From Bacteroidales bacterium (lineage in GTDB: Bacteria > Bacteroidota > Bacteroidia > Bacteroidales > UBA932): 64,000 nucleotides of DNA. Both the position numbers and the translations under genes were made by a program. Location of the stretch: NCBI GenBank assembly GCA_016287075.1, contig JAEEVC010000004.1:62001-126000 (forward strand), given 5' to 3'. Below, piece by piece: positions 34,901 to 42,314 of this stretch (position 1 is its first letter; the number at the start of each line of letters is the position of its first letter). The notes beneath the pieces are model-generated. The model had not been told where the DNA came from and searched no databases. It saw only the letters and a program-made list of their open reading frames with translations.

Positions 34901-36140
34901 CGTTACCTGCTGCTCCAATCAGAATATCCTGATCATCATAACCTAAACCGTTGAACACCTTCAGATCGCTCACGATAGACTGTCCGGTATTGAAATGCTG
35001 TGTCAGGACCCAGGTTCGGTCGGAAGGAAGAGATAAAAGTTCTCCGTTTATGCGTTCCGCCCGTGCGATTTCCAGAGTCTGCCCGTTGTATAGAGCCTCA
35101 ACGCGGTATTCGTTGCCACCGTCAGGAGCTAACAAAACCAGATTTGAGTCATCCCCATATTCAATGGAACAAACGATTTCATCACGATATAGCCGATATA
35201 ACACACCATATTGCGACCCCGTTACTATTGCGGACACCTGAGTGGGGGATTTAGTAAAACGGACATCACGTTTGGCCAAGTGTCCTCCCCCAGGTTGTAC
35301 TATGCGAAAAAACAGGTCTCCTGAGGCTTTGTAAAGACGGCATTCCAAAGTGTCTGCTGTCACGTTCGGCGGGGCGGAGAAGAACAGGCACAAGTATCCT
35401 TCTTCGCTAATTTCATAGGAGAACTTAATGTTGGAATCCCAATATATACATTTCCCTCCATTCAATTTCCACGACAGGCTGTCAAGTTCCGGGACCGGCT
35501 CTTCATAATACCATGGAAGATATCCGTTTTGGTCATCACGAATGCTCTCGCTATCCAAACTCGCCACGCCTCCGTCGGCATCAATCTCAACCTCATCCCC
35601 GTCGAATCCCAAATGATAGGAAAACAGGCGATCGTAGGCCACCGTAAAGTCACCATCGGAATTGGCGACATAATAGTATCCAGGTGTAAGTAACCCGGAC
35701 CAACTGTCATTCCCCCCACTGCCGACAATGGTTGCAATCAATTGATCATTTTCATCGCGGATGTAATAGTTCTCACCAAGCGTGGTTCCCGTCAATGAAA
35801 CCGTTGTCCTTTCTCCGGGCATAATCTTGTGTACACCTTGAGGAGATAGTGTTGGATAAGACTGCGGCATCGGATTCTGGATAACGGTTATCGCCTGATT
35901 CTGCTGAGGGTTTCCATAAATGAAAGAGCGGGCATAATTACTCTGGTTGTTTCCCAGATAAAGCGAAATCCGATAGCTCCCGGAGGAAGGCCATTCCTGA
36001 ACGGTTCCCAGACTGACCCAGTCATACTCTTCTGCTATATCAGAGGCGAGATCATCATAATTATCCGTGAAAACCTCCGGATCTCCGTTCCCGCCCGTGG
36101 TCTGGAACATGTATTGACCGGCGTTCCAGGCGACATACAC
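31914..36140 (-). CDS. Rhs repeat protein with variable toxin-like C-terminus (5' end separated by a stop codon)
   Basis: A YD/Rhs-repeat protein of 1408 residues as read from a GTG at 36140. The N-terminal third is beta-rich, then come YD repeats (YDPFGRPVWVVSPEGS, YDEAGRVIRMQDG, YDRQGNVLNVKRD). The Rhs core is DHLGSTRVILDGSGTILQQA, WYDSQARYQNSEGIFSGIDP and NPVNCVDPWGL, ending near residue 1180. The 228-residue tail is the variable toxin part. Its end has GVVF, DVWKYGETT, R1358, E1386 and PPGN, the order of catalytic residues in GIY-YIG nucleases. The true 5' end is probably 36248: upstream codons encode a signal peptide in the same frame, but a TAG at 36174-36176 interrupts it. As it stands, export should fail unless the stop is read through. 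Confidence 0.85.
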   Translation of the reverse strand: MYVAWNAGQYMFQTTGGNGDPEVFTDNYDDLASDIAEEYDWVSLGTVQEWPSSGSYRISLYLGNNQSNYARSFIYGNPQQNQAITVIQNPMPQSYPTLSPQGVHKIMPGERTTVSLTGTTLGENYYIRDENDQLIATIVGSGGNDSWSGLLTPGYYYVANSDGDFTVAYDRLFSYHLGFDGDEVEIDADGGVASLDSESIRDDQNGYLPWYYEEPVPELDSLSWKLNGGKCIYWDSNIKFSYEISEEGYLCLFFSAPPNVTADTLECRLYKASGDLFFRIVQPGGGHLAKRDVRFTKSPTQVSAIVTGSQYGVLYRLYRDEIVCSIEYGDDSNLVLLAPDGGNEYRVEALYNGQTLEIARAERINGELLSLPSDRTWVLTQHFNTGQSIVSDLKVFNGLGYDDQDILIGAAGNGSKDVVQMHSYDYLFREPRIYLPFAETTRNGQPVSGVVEKQEAFYRQMFRFYGNPYAYSETEHEPTAVGRPLSAMKPGREYRTAEKEVVFDYGANTANQVFMLDLTSNNALYVGGFYPAKSLNRKTVTDEDGNVTEVYMDMDGHTVLERHRLNASDWAETYYAYDPFGRPVWVVSPEGSCRLTNNSTYEVPDDETAYAENAIQKYSYVYEYDGRGQVVTKHIPGCKRHEYTYDEAGRVIRMQDGNLREQSGRISYVYDALGRKIAEALVSTNGSDSTSLHEYVYDTYPSGISSNLQYHAVSGITQDGNNDLRDLRTGGLLTYEKIRILGGSGYLERTYYYDIAGNIIQTNERHSEGPCLSTSTRYDRQGNVLNVKRDAVFGENDATHSLVESYSYDDRGRLVQSSSILDGTDQSTVGYTYNDLSQVSKIQYGNGAVETLQYNMQGWRTTQEVKRYGQSLFSSTLRYYDPFNGSTTPCYAGNISSWTWKQGIQTAQTYVFTYDPLSRLTATRHYTGTTETNLYKENMTYDRNGNILSMVRLNNGHGANYGWWEYDGNQRIGEYSGDYDANGNLTTVTDEEYPVWVEYNLMNLPAHLYQDESNLEYTLLYAADGTKISIIDEDSGNTEYYLGPFRYDPDATEDFDVAVSGGRMVSSATDVVMNYFIRDHLGSTRVILDGSGTILQQADYLPYGEKCYNPSLISGNNAYLYGGKQLQTFIGIPWYDSQARYQNSEGIFSGIDPLCEQHYSLSPYAYAACNPVNCVDPWGLTTYWVNGNAINIDDGYDESISLSSLEYRYLMFLRRFHGDWYDAARLKAMDHHGYITASGDIVLAASSISSSSNDSVLDELAALALIDVGVIDPSDVYIYKGAAEGAIIAASVIANRSFYIEKAKKEFAHLRQRNSGPVGKQYALIATADGWYENVRGGVVFLNKGDVWKYGETTREDRYSAKELDDKCLYQKTEFVGTQQQAKRQEKVKIYRYFFRHGTLPPGNRIFR

Positions 36141-36173
36141 CGTGCCGGGAGTCGGATTGCCAAAGAAAGCGGA

Positions 36174-36248
36174 CTAGACCGGAGTCTGCGCTTGGGAGAT
36201 GCCCGTCATGAACAGGGCACACATCAAAATGAGTAAAATCTTTTTCAT
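36174..36248 (-). pseudogene. Detached signal-peptide start of the Rhs gene, ended by in-frame TAG
   Basis: ATG at 36246-36248 opens MKKILLILMCALFMTGISQA, then QTPV and a TAG codon (36174-36176). The frame continues without interruption as SAFFGNPTPGTVYVAWNAGQ into the Rhs protein. This is a textbook secretion signal cut from its protein by one nonsense codon. It begins 4 bp after the stop of the upstream Rhs-like gene. Confidence 0.8.
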
Positions 36249-36252
36249 GGCT

Positions 36253-39204
36253 TTATTCGTTTATTGGTTCACTTGTTGCCGAATGATATTTGTATTTTTC
36301 CAACGGACGGTCCAGATCGTCAAGGACCGCGACGAGGCGCCCGTCATTGTCGTATCCGTATTTCATGCTCCGGCCGGAAGGGTCGGTTATCCGCGAAGGG
36401 CCTACGAGCGGAATCCATTCGTACCGGGTTATCCGGTAAGGAGTGTTGATCTGGACACTCCCGCCGGTGATTCCGATCGCCGTTGAGAGGTCGTCATATC
36501 CAATCCCTTCTCCAATAGCAATGGGTTGCTGGCCTCCCGTATCCCAGACAAATGATTTAACAAGGCCTGTTGAATCTGTCATCTGCAGGATATTGTTCCT
36601 TGCGTCGTAGCGATCAAATGACGCAACTTGTTTCCAGCGGACTCCGGATAAAGAAAAGGTCGCCGAGGGCAATTCTGCCCTGAGACAACGGAGGGGGCGT
36701 AAATAATGGCGACCATTGGAGGATAGCAGCGTATCATACTCAACCTTTGTGACCGATACATACTGATTGTCGAGAGTCCTTTCCGTCCTGACGGGATTAC
36801 ATGGAAATCCTGGGCTGAACACAGTCCGTGAGATGCTTGTCCTGCCCTTACTGTCCACATGCTCAGACTCATTGATTCGGCCTGTTCCGTTCACGGAATA
36901 GCTTGTTGTATATTCGGTTGTGGCGACTCCTCCCACGTCATAGTTCTGCAGTGCGACTGTAGCGCCATAGGTAGAGTTTGGTGAATAATAGTGATTGAAT
37001 TTCTTCCCAAAATACAAAACAGGACCGCAATAGCCTTCATTGCCTGCCGCATAGAGGCCATATGTATAATTCTTTTGCGCTCCGGGCTCCCCTGTTTCGT
37101 CCGTTACAGTGACAGAGGTCGGTTTTCCGGCATAAAGGCTGCCCGATTGAAAAACACTTTCTGGCAACGGCGCATTGTTCAAAGACAAGCGCATCTCCCA
37201 CCCATCCTGCAAATAGAGTCCTTCGGATGGCAACTCATGATACCATTCGGTTTTCACTGAATTGTCCATTGTCGCGTGAAAGCTTGTTGTCGTGATGGAT
37301 TTGGCGGGGGACAAGCCGTCGGAAATCTCTTCAGAAACACGGATATATTCAATGTGGGAGCCGAATCCGAACCCTATCGGAGAAGAACTGGTGACACATT
37401 CCCTTTCTATCTGTAGATACTCGCCGCTTTCCGGGCCCAGATAGAGTCGATACTTCCAATACAGCTCGGGTTTTTTCAATAGGATGCCGGAACTACGGCC
37501 ACCTTCTGTCTTGTATTTGTATTCTTTCTGTTGAAGGCGTTTTTCGTCCCAATCATAAGAAGTAATCCGCTTGATACGGAGACCAGCCGTCGTTTTGTCT
37601 TGAGCCATAACCATCTGAGGTTGAAGATTCATGGAATAATCATTTGCTTCATATTCCAGTTCCGTTCGCCCTCCAGCTGGCCAGCTGATTGTTTTGAGCA
37701 AGCCCAGACGTGCTTTTTCTGTATTGGAAGAGCGGCTGCTGATGATGGTCTGAGCATAATCACTCAAAGGAGTGTTCCCAACAACCAGATTCGTCCATTG
37801 ATTATTACCATTGTAATAACCAAATAAATCGGTTTGATATGTATCCCGGTCCGGATTAGCATCATTGCCAGTATAATAGGAGAAAGAGTAGCGACCGTCT
37901 GTAGATAAGGAAAACGATTCAAGGAACACATGTTTGAACGCCCCTTGACTCTGGTAGCGGAAATCACACAAGCGGACAGTTTCTTCGTCCCTGTTCTTGA
38001 TAACGATGGATGAAAGACGGTCGCTTGTGTACGTGAAAAGAATTTGTACCTCATCCTCCACGGATAATTCTTGAAGATAACAGGCCCAAACATCCGTATT
38101 AGCCATGCTGACCCGCGGGTTATTGATGTCGTAATCTTCGCTTTGCCAAAGGTTTACAGGATTATCGGATGCGGTAATCAGAGTTTTGTGATCAACGTTC
38201 AATACTCCGCTATACGATGATTCGGCAATCGGATTTGTATATGTTAATACCACAGTTCGTCCATTCGGAGCAATCACACGGGTCAATTTCCATGCAGAGC
38301 AATACTCCGTCTCGGAGTCCGAATAACAAAGATTCCTGTTCTCCGTGTATTCCTGCTCCCCAAATACATAAACAAATCCGTCTCCCGTTTTCATCGTAAA
38401 AGACGACACTCGGGGCTGCGTCCAATCCCAGGTGAATTCCGCCTCATATTCACCGGATGGGTTGTTGCAACCGAAAAACGAGAATTGTCCATCTGGCAAC
38501 AGGATGAATGACCCCGTGTGACCCATGAAACTGAAATGATAGACATCCGGTTCCGTTTCATAGCCCCGCATGATCGGTCCGCTCGTTGTATCAGAAAGAA
38601 TCATCATGAACTCCTGCCCGCACATTCCTGTATAAACATAATCCTGATAGCCGGGAATATCTTCCTCTTCCATTTGATGGATACGGGCGAATCCGAAGAC
38701 TGTAGGATGAGTCCGTGCGCCGTACGCTTGTTCATGGATAACGTAAGGTTTGCCGGTTACCGGGTCTGGTACGACAAAAATCTGCTCCTGATGGTTGGGA
38801 TCACCCGTCCATTTCCAAAGCATCTCTTTCCCGCTACAATCATCCGGAAGGCCTCGGACTTCCCGGCTTATGAATCCCGGACAAGAGATACTCCACCCCA
38901 TCCCGACAGGGCCGTCCGCTCTCCCGGGCATAAAACCACTGGACGCATAGTTCAGGGTAATGGGAATCGAAAAGTCCTTGTCTTTGTACTGATAAATCGG
39001 AATACTAAGCCCGATTGTGCCGTGGAACAGGTCAACTTCCGTGTTGCCATAGCGGGTCTGCTGCCAGACGTCCGGAGACTGAGGCATGATTACACCATCC
39101 CCGAAGGGATTACGTTTAGCAAGAGGGGTTCCCTCTTCGTCTGCATGCGCGACTATCGTCGGCATGAAAAGCGCTGTAAGCAGCGTTAATAACACCTTTT
39201 TCAT
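36253..39204 (-). CDS. Secreted YD/Rhs-repeat protein, first gene of the pair
   Basis: A 983-residue protein from the ATG at 39204 with a signal peptide (MKKVLLTLLTALFMPTIVAH, then ADEEG). The N-terminal part has the typical Bacteroidota lead-in FHGTIGLSIPIYQYKDKDFS, ITLNYASSGF and GPVGMGWSISCPGFISREV. The long beta-rich middle ends in YD repeats (DPSGRSMKYGYDNDGRLVAV). It lacks the Rhs core and toxin tail. With the next gene it makes a split Rhs system, in which the first protein may build part of the shell or anchor. A strong promoter precedes it (39228-39258). A start at 39258 would precede that promoter and is rejected. Confidence 0.82.
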   Translation of the reverse strand: MKKVLLTLLTALFMPTIVAHADEEGTPLAKRNPFGDGVIMPQSPDVWQQTRYGNTEVDLFHGTIGLSIPIYQYKDKDFSIPITLNYASSGFMPGRADGPVGMGWSISCPGFISREVRGLPDDCSGKEMLWKWTGDPNHQEQIFVVPDPVTGKPYVIHEQAYGARTHPTVFGFARIHQMEEEDIPGYQDYVYTGMCGQEFMMILSDTTSGPIMRGYETEPDVYHFSFMGHTGSFILLPDGQFSFFGCNNPSGEYEAEFTWDWTQPRVSSFTMKTGDGFVYVFGEQEYTENRNLCYSDSETEYCSAWKLTRVIAPNGRTVVLTYTNPIAESSYSGVLNVDHKTLITASDNPVNLWQSEDYDINNPRVSMANTDVWACYLQELSVEDEVQILFTYTSDRLSSIVIKNRDEETVRLCDFRYQSQGAFKHVFLESFSLSTDGRYSFSYYTGNDANPDRDTYQTDLFGYYNGNNQWTNLVVGNTPLSDYAQTIISSRSSNTEKARLGLLKTISWPAGGRTELEYEANDYSMNLQPQMVMAQDKTTAGLRIKRITSYDWDEKRLQQKEYKYKTEGGRSSGILLKKPELYWKYRLYLGPESGEYLQIERECVTSSSPIGFGFGSHIEYIRVSEEISDGLSPAKSITTTSFHATMDNSVKTEWYHELPSEGLYLQDGWEMRLSLNNAPLPESVFQSGSLYAGKPTSVTVTDETGEPGAQKNYTYGLYAAGNEGYCGPVLYFGKKFNHYYSPNSTYGATVALQNYDVGGVATTEYTTSYSVNGTGRINESEHVDSKGRTSISRTVFSPGFPCNPVRTERTLDNQYVSVTKVEYDTLLSSNGRHYLRPLRCLRAELPSATFSLSGVRWKQVASFDRYDARNNILQMTDSTGLVKSFVWDTGGQQPIAIGEGIGYDDLSTAIGITGGSVQINTPYRITRYEWIPLVGPSRITDPSGRSMKYGYDNDGRLVAVLDDLDRPLEKYKYHSATSEPINE

Positions 39205-39227
39205 GATAGTTAATTTTAACCACGAGG

Positions 39228-39258
39228 CAAAGATATGGTTAAATTTTATTTCATGCAA
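39228..39258 (-). promoter_or_regulatory. Promoter of the Rhs gene pair
   Basis: On the minus strand, TTG (plus CAA, 39256-39258), a 20-bp spacer and TATCTTTG (plus CAAAGATA, 39228-39235). It overlaps one arm of the inverted repeat at 39233-39297. Confidence 0.75.
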
Positions 39259-39297
39259 GAGTTTTCTGGAAAATATTAATCATAAAATTAACCATAT
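39233..39297. promoter_or_regulatory. Candidate XRE operator: inverted repeat in the divergent Rhs/XRE region
   Basis: ATATGGTTAAATTTTAT (39233-39249) recurs inverted as ATAAAATTAACCATAT (39282-39297), differing by one A. A further related GGTTAAAATT, inverted, lies at 39209-39221. The first arm covers the Rhs -7/-33 spacer; the second lies just upstream of the XRE -33 box. An autoregulatory XRE repressor site fits. Confidence 0.5.
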
Positions 39298-39307
39298 TGT
39301 TTTTAAG

Positions 39308-39339
39308 TTTGCGATAATTAAATGATTTTCATATCTTTG
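39308..39339 (+). promoter_or_regulatory. Promoter of the XRE regulator gene
   Basis: TTTG at 39308-39311, a 20-bp spacer, TATCTTTG at 39332-39339; exact match, 24 bp before the ATG. Confidence 0.78.
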
Positions 39340-39362
39340 CGGGGTTATTATTAACTCGCACG

Positions 39363-39824
39363 ATGGCATACAACAAAACGGACCAATCCGTCAAAATCGG
39401 TCAGTACGTAAAAGAGTATCTGAAAAGGAACGGTATCTCTACCAATGAGGCGGCCAGACGCCTGGGAGTTAAAGCGCCCTTCGTGTCCATGCACCTGAAC
39501 GGAAGACCGTTCTCAAAGAATCAGGCGGAACGATGGGCGAAAGAGTTCGGATTAGATGATGAGTTCCTGACGACAGGGAAAGGACTTGCTTCCGGAATGG
39601 AATTGGTTGCTTTAAGCCCGGAGGAACGTCAATTGATCGCATCCTATAGGAAGAACAACCCTTCAGTATTAATAATACCTGAATCTCCGGTAGCCCCTAA
39701 ACACGCTTTGAAAAAAAAGCTGCGGAAACGGACTCATTCAGCTATTACATCCACTATTGCCCCGGGGTTATTCGACTTTCATGACGAGTCTGTCAACTGG
39801 GTTATGGATTCAATAGATAAGTGA
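39363..39824 (+). CDS. XRE-family helix-turn-helix regulator
   Basis: A 153-residue protein with an HTH (about residues 12-62): VKEYLKRNGISTNEAARRLG, then VKAPFVSMHLNGRPFSKNQA. A 90-residue tail without a recognised domain follows (LSPEERQLIASYRKNNPSVL, then a basic KKKLRKRTHS stretch). It is transcribed away from the Rhs pair with symmetric DNA sites between them, so control of the Rhs genes is likely. About 165 bp after it (39825-39990) holds no gene. Confidence 0.82.
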   Translation: MAYNKTDQSVKIGQYVKEYLKRNGISTNEAARRLGVKAPFVSMHLNGRPFSKNQAERWAKEFGLDDEFLTTGKGLASGMELVALSPEERQLIASYRKNNPSVLIIPESPVAPKHALKKKLRKRTHSAITSTIAPGLFDFHDESVNWVMDSIDK

Positions 39825-39928
39825 AAGAAGAAGAGTTCCCCTGAATTCAAAGCCTCGTGGGAGTCGGTCCGCGCTTCCTGCCTACATCCGGGCAGTGAGC
39901 TCCTTTGCGACACATGGGGTGTTATCGG

Positions 39929-39944
39929 TCTTGCGTGGCAGATA
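39929..39944 (+). repeat. Left arm of a palindrome split by the insertion sequence
   Basis: TCTTGCGTGGCAGATA pairs with 41606-41621 (15 of 16 positions). The arms lie 46 bp outside each end of the IS. Confidence 0.5.
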
Positions 39945-40040
39945 AGTGTCTGAGTAAGAGTAGAGTACGCCGATGCACCCCGCGCGAATACGGCTCACCG
40001 GGATTTTTCCGTGGGAACAAACTATAAGCAGAAGAGCGAT

Positions 40041-41096
40041 TTACGCATATATTCTGGTTAGTCTGAAGAGGAAGAACTTAAGATCAATAATACCTCTAAG
40101 TTGAGCCCTGAATATCTTGATTTTGGTGTTCAGGGCTTCTGCGGAAGCATTGGTGGAGCGGAAGAGGAAGTAGTTAAGTACATCATCTTCTCTTGATTGT
40201 AAGATCTGAGATAGTACATGAAAGTCATCATTCCGAGACTTTTCTGCCTCCTCGCACCACTGAGACAAACTATTTCTCGCCGACTCCTTCGTTGCGTTTT
40301 TGTTATTGAAGATGACTCTTAACGAGTGAGACAGGCCATATGCTTTCTTTATGTCAGGGAAGCGTTTAAAGAGTATTTTAGCCCTTTCCTTCTGTTTTTC
40401 GGTCCACTTTTCTGAAGACATTGTCAATAGATAAGCAGACCTTTCAAGAAGTTCAGGAATGGAGTCTCCGTTCTCCACCCTTTCAGGAATATACGCCTTC
40501 ACTCGTGGGAGGGGATGACCATCCCTGTATATCTTGTACTTCTTTTTCATGTGTTCTCGTCTCTTTATTTGATCCTGCCTGTATTTTTTCCTTGCAGCAG
40601 CCTCTTCTGCCATCGCCTCCCTCTTATGCTTCATCCTCACGTTCTTGATTGCATCTATCGCCATACTCTGCATGTGGAACCGGTCCAGGGTGCGATATGC
40701 CCATGGAAAGACGGTTTCTACTATGGCGGCCATGCTGCTGGAAAAGTCCAATGTGACCTCCCCGACTTGTTTTCTTACAAGTTCCGGAACTTTCAGTAAT
40801 GCATCCACGACATCTTCCACCCTGGTACCCCTGATGATTGCCGCTATGCTTCCTTTTTTACAATGTCCCTCTTTATTTGAGAGTATAGTGAAGATTTCCC
40901 CATCTTTCGTGGAGGTCTCATCAATACTCATTCTCGGTCCAAAGTTTTCTGGAAAAAGCAGATACTTGTCTGCGTGAGGGCGGTCTTCCCAAGAATAATA
41001 ACCGCTCAGGTGCTCTTTATAAACACGCTCAAGCGTATCCCCGTCAATCCGGTAATATTGCCCCAGAGAACGGGCCGTCACTGGGGACGTATCCAA
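40041..41096 (-). CDS. ISL3/ISAon1-like transposase, DDE catalytic part
   Basis: A 351-residue protein with the ISL3-type DDE pattern: MSIDETSTKDGEIFTILSNK (first Asp), VGEVTLDFSSSMAAIVETVF (second Asp) with RTLDRFHMQSMAIDAI, a basic insertion, and STNASAEALNTKIKIFRAQL (Glu). It cuts and moves the element by DDE chemistry. It overlaps the N-terminal-region gene by 53 bp in a different frame, as in ISAon1-type elements annotated with two genes. No internal stop is present, so it may be active. Confidence 0.88.
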   Translation of the reverse strand: MDTSPVTARSLGQYYRIDGDTLERVYKEHLSGYYSWEDRPHADKYLLFPENFGPRMSIDETSTKDGEIFTILSNKEGHCKKGSIAAIIRGTRVEDVVDALLKVPELVRKQVGEVTLDFSSSMAAIVETVFPWAYRTLDRFHMQSMAIDAIKNVRMKHKREAMAEEAAARKKYRQDQIKRREHMKKKYKIYRDGHPLPRVKAYIPERVENGDSIPELLERSAYLLTMSSEKWTEKQKERAKILFKRFPDIKKAYGLSHSLRVIFNNKNATKESARNSLSQWCEEAEKSRNDDFHVLSQILQSREDDVLNYFLFRSTNASAEALNTKIKIFRAQLRGIIDLKFFLFRLTRIYA

Positions 41097-41481
41097 GGCG
41101 TTCTTTTAAAAAAGCCGCGAACTCCTCGGAGTAGCGGGTACCTGTAACGGCCAGATTATAAACGTTTAGGACTACATTCTTATCATTATTGTCCAACCAC
41201 CGTCTACGACGTATATGTAGTACAACTTTATGATCCCTGATTGGGAAGTCGTTGACTAATGTTGGTTCAGTGAAGCCATTGGGGCGCAAAGACTGCTGGT
41301 CTTCTGTACGGTTATCGAGTTCGTCCAGGTAGATGTGAAGAATACCGCCCGTATATACTTTCTCTTTGGGAGATGCCTCTTCATCGACACGAACAACATC
41401 AAAAAAGTCCAGCATCCCATTCGGCAATAGGAAGCTGGACATAAATACATATTTCCCGAGGTCTGATTCTGTCTTTTTCAT
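41044..41481 (-). CDS. ISAon1-like transposase N-terminal region protein
   Basis: A 145-residue protein (MKKTESDLGKYVFMSSFLLP; HIRRRRWLDNNDKNVVLNVY; FAAFLKERLGYVPSDG) matching the separate N-terminal gene that precedes ISAon1-type transposases in Bacteroidota; RRRRW and the NDKNVV segment suggest end binding. It starts 52 bp inside the right terminal repeat. Confidence 0.82.
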   Translation of the reverse strand: MKKTESDLGKYVFMSSFLLPNGMLDFFDVVRVDEEASPKEKVYTGGILHIYLDELDNRTEDQQSLRPNGFTEPTLVNDFPIRDHKVVLHIRRRRWLDNNDKNVVLNVYNLAVTGTRYSEEFAAFLKERLGYVPSDGPFSGAILPD

Positions 41482-41605
41482 GAGTGCAAAGTTATAACTT
41501 TCTCACTCACTAAGACTTATTTAGATCCTTCATTTCCACGGATTATTCCAGGTGAGCCGCGAATACTGGGGGCAATAGAATGGAAGTTGCTGTCTGTCAG
41601 CGTGA

Positions 41606-41621
41606 TATCAGCCACGCAAGA
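41606..41621 (-). repeat. Right arm of the palindrome split by the insertion sequence
   Basis: TATCAGCCACGCAAGA, reverse complement of 39929-39944 with one mismatch. Without the IS, the two arms would enclose about 86 bp. Confidence 0.5.
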
Positions 41622-41684
41622 AGGCAACTACAGAAGCCAGCATCAGGAAAACGCTGCTTTGCTTACTGCTTTATAGCAGGAAGA

Positions 41685-41716
41685 TTTGTTGTTTTCATTA
41701 TCATTTTGTATTTTTG
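41685..41716 (+). promoter_or_regulatory. Promoter of the AbiEi/AbiEii operon
   Basis: TTTG at 41685-41688, a 20-bp spacer, TATTTTTG at 41709-41716. It fixes the AbiEi start at 41745 rather than at the longer open frame beginning at 41580. Confidence 0.75.
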
Positions 41717-41744
41717 TAAACTAAAAGTGTTGTTTAACGCTACT

Positions 41745-42314
41745 ATGGGTTTACAAAATCAACTTCTCCTGGATCTTTACAAGGACAAAGCAAGTGTTTT
41801 CACGATGCAGGGTATCGCCATGGCCTATGGTCAGGGGCTGGACCGGGACACAGTGAAGAGCAGGATGATCGGCTATGTCAGGAAGGGCGTAATTCTCAAC
41901 CCCCGTAAGGGAATCTACGCCAAGCCGGGTTATGATGAGAAAGAACTTGCCTGTCTTCTCTATACCCCGTCTTACATCTCCCTGGAGTATGTGCTGCAAC
42001 GGGCCGGGATTATCTTCCAGTACAGCGATGAGATTACCTCTGTGGGGAACCTGTCGAGGAGCGTTGAAATCGGCGGGAAGGTGTTCCGGTATCGGAAAAT
42101 CAAGGGTGAAATCCTGATTGACCGGGCAGGAATCATCTGCGAAGGCAATGTCAATATCGCTTCTCCGGAAAGAGCTTTCCTGGACACTTTGTACCTGGAC
42201 AGCAATTACTATTTCGACAATCCTTCTTCTCTGGACAAGCAGAAGGTGCTTGCTCTCCTTCCCATATACAATAGCAAAACGCTCGGGCAACGTGTTTCAA
42301 AGATTCTCGGATAA
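41745..42314 (+). CDS. AbiEi-type antitoxin (type IV toxin-antitoxin)
   Basis: A 189-residue protein from the ATG at 41745 (MGLQNQLLLDLYKDKASVFT). The N-terminal winged-helix part (residues 1-60: GIAMAYGQGLDRDTVKSRMI, GYVRKGVILNPRKGIYAKPG) is the AbiEi DNA-binding domain. The C-terminal part has ELACLLYTPSYISLEYVLQR and NIASPERAFLDTLYLDSNYY. AbiEi represses its own operon and counters AbiEii. Its stop shares a base with the toxin start (TAATG). Confidence 0.87.
   Translation: MGLQNQLLLDLYKDKASVFTMQGIAMAYGQGLDRDTVKSRMIGYVRKGVILNPRKGIYAKPGYDEKELACLLYTPSYISLEYVLQRAGIIFQYSDEITSVGNLSRSVEIGGKVFRYRKIKGEILIDRAGIICEGNVNIASPERAFLDTLYLDSNYYFDNPSSLDKQKVLALLPIYNSKTLGQRVSKILG

Larger units (their letters stand above)
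39985..41565. mobile_element. ISL3/ISAon1-like insertion sequence with target-site duplication
   Basis: Imperfect terminal inverted repeats of 27 bp (39991-40017 and 41533-41559, 22 matches, both starting CGGCTCACC when read inward) bound two overlapping transposase genes. CGAATA occurs as a direct repeat immediately outside both ends (39985-39990, 41560-41565); counting two more bases gives an 8-bp CGCGAATA, the duplication length usual for ISL3. The intact ends and duplication point to a fairly recent insertion within the island. Confidence 0.75.

Noticed and set aside
39840..39990. Possible tRNA-like fragment (GCTTCCTGCCTACATCCGGG)
   Set aside because: No acceptor, anticodon or T-arm pattern could be assembled.
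40041..41481. Frameshifted, broken transposase
   Set aside because: Two overlapping genes in different frames are the normal organisation of ISAon1-type elements, and both halves are intact.
41580..41744. N-terminal extension of AbiEi from 41580
   Set aside because: An exact promoter lies inside it and the extra residues have no counterpart in the family.
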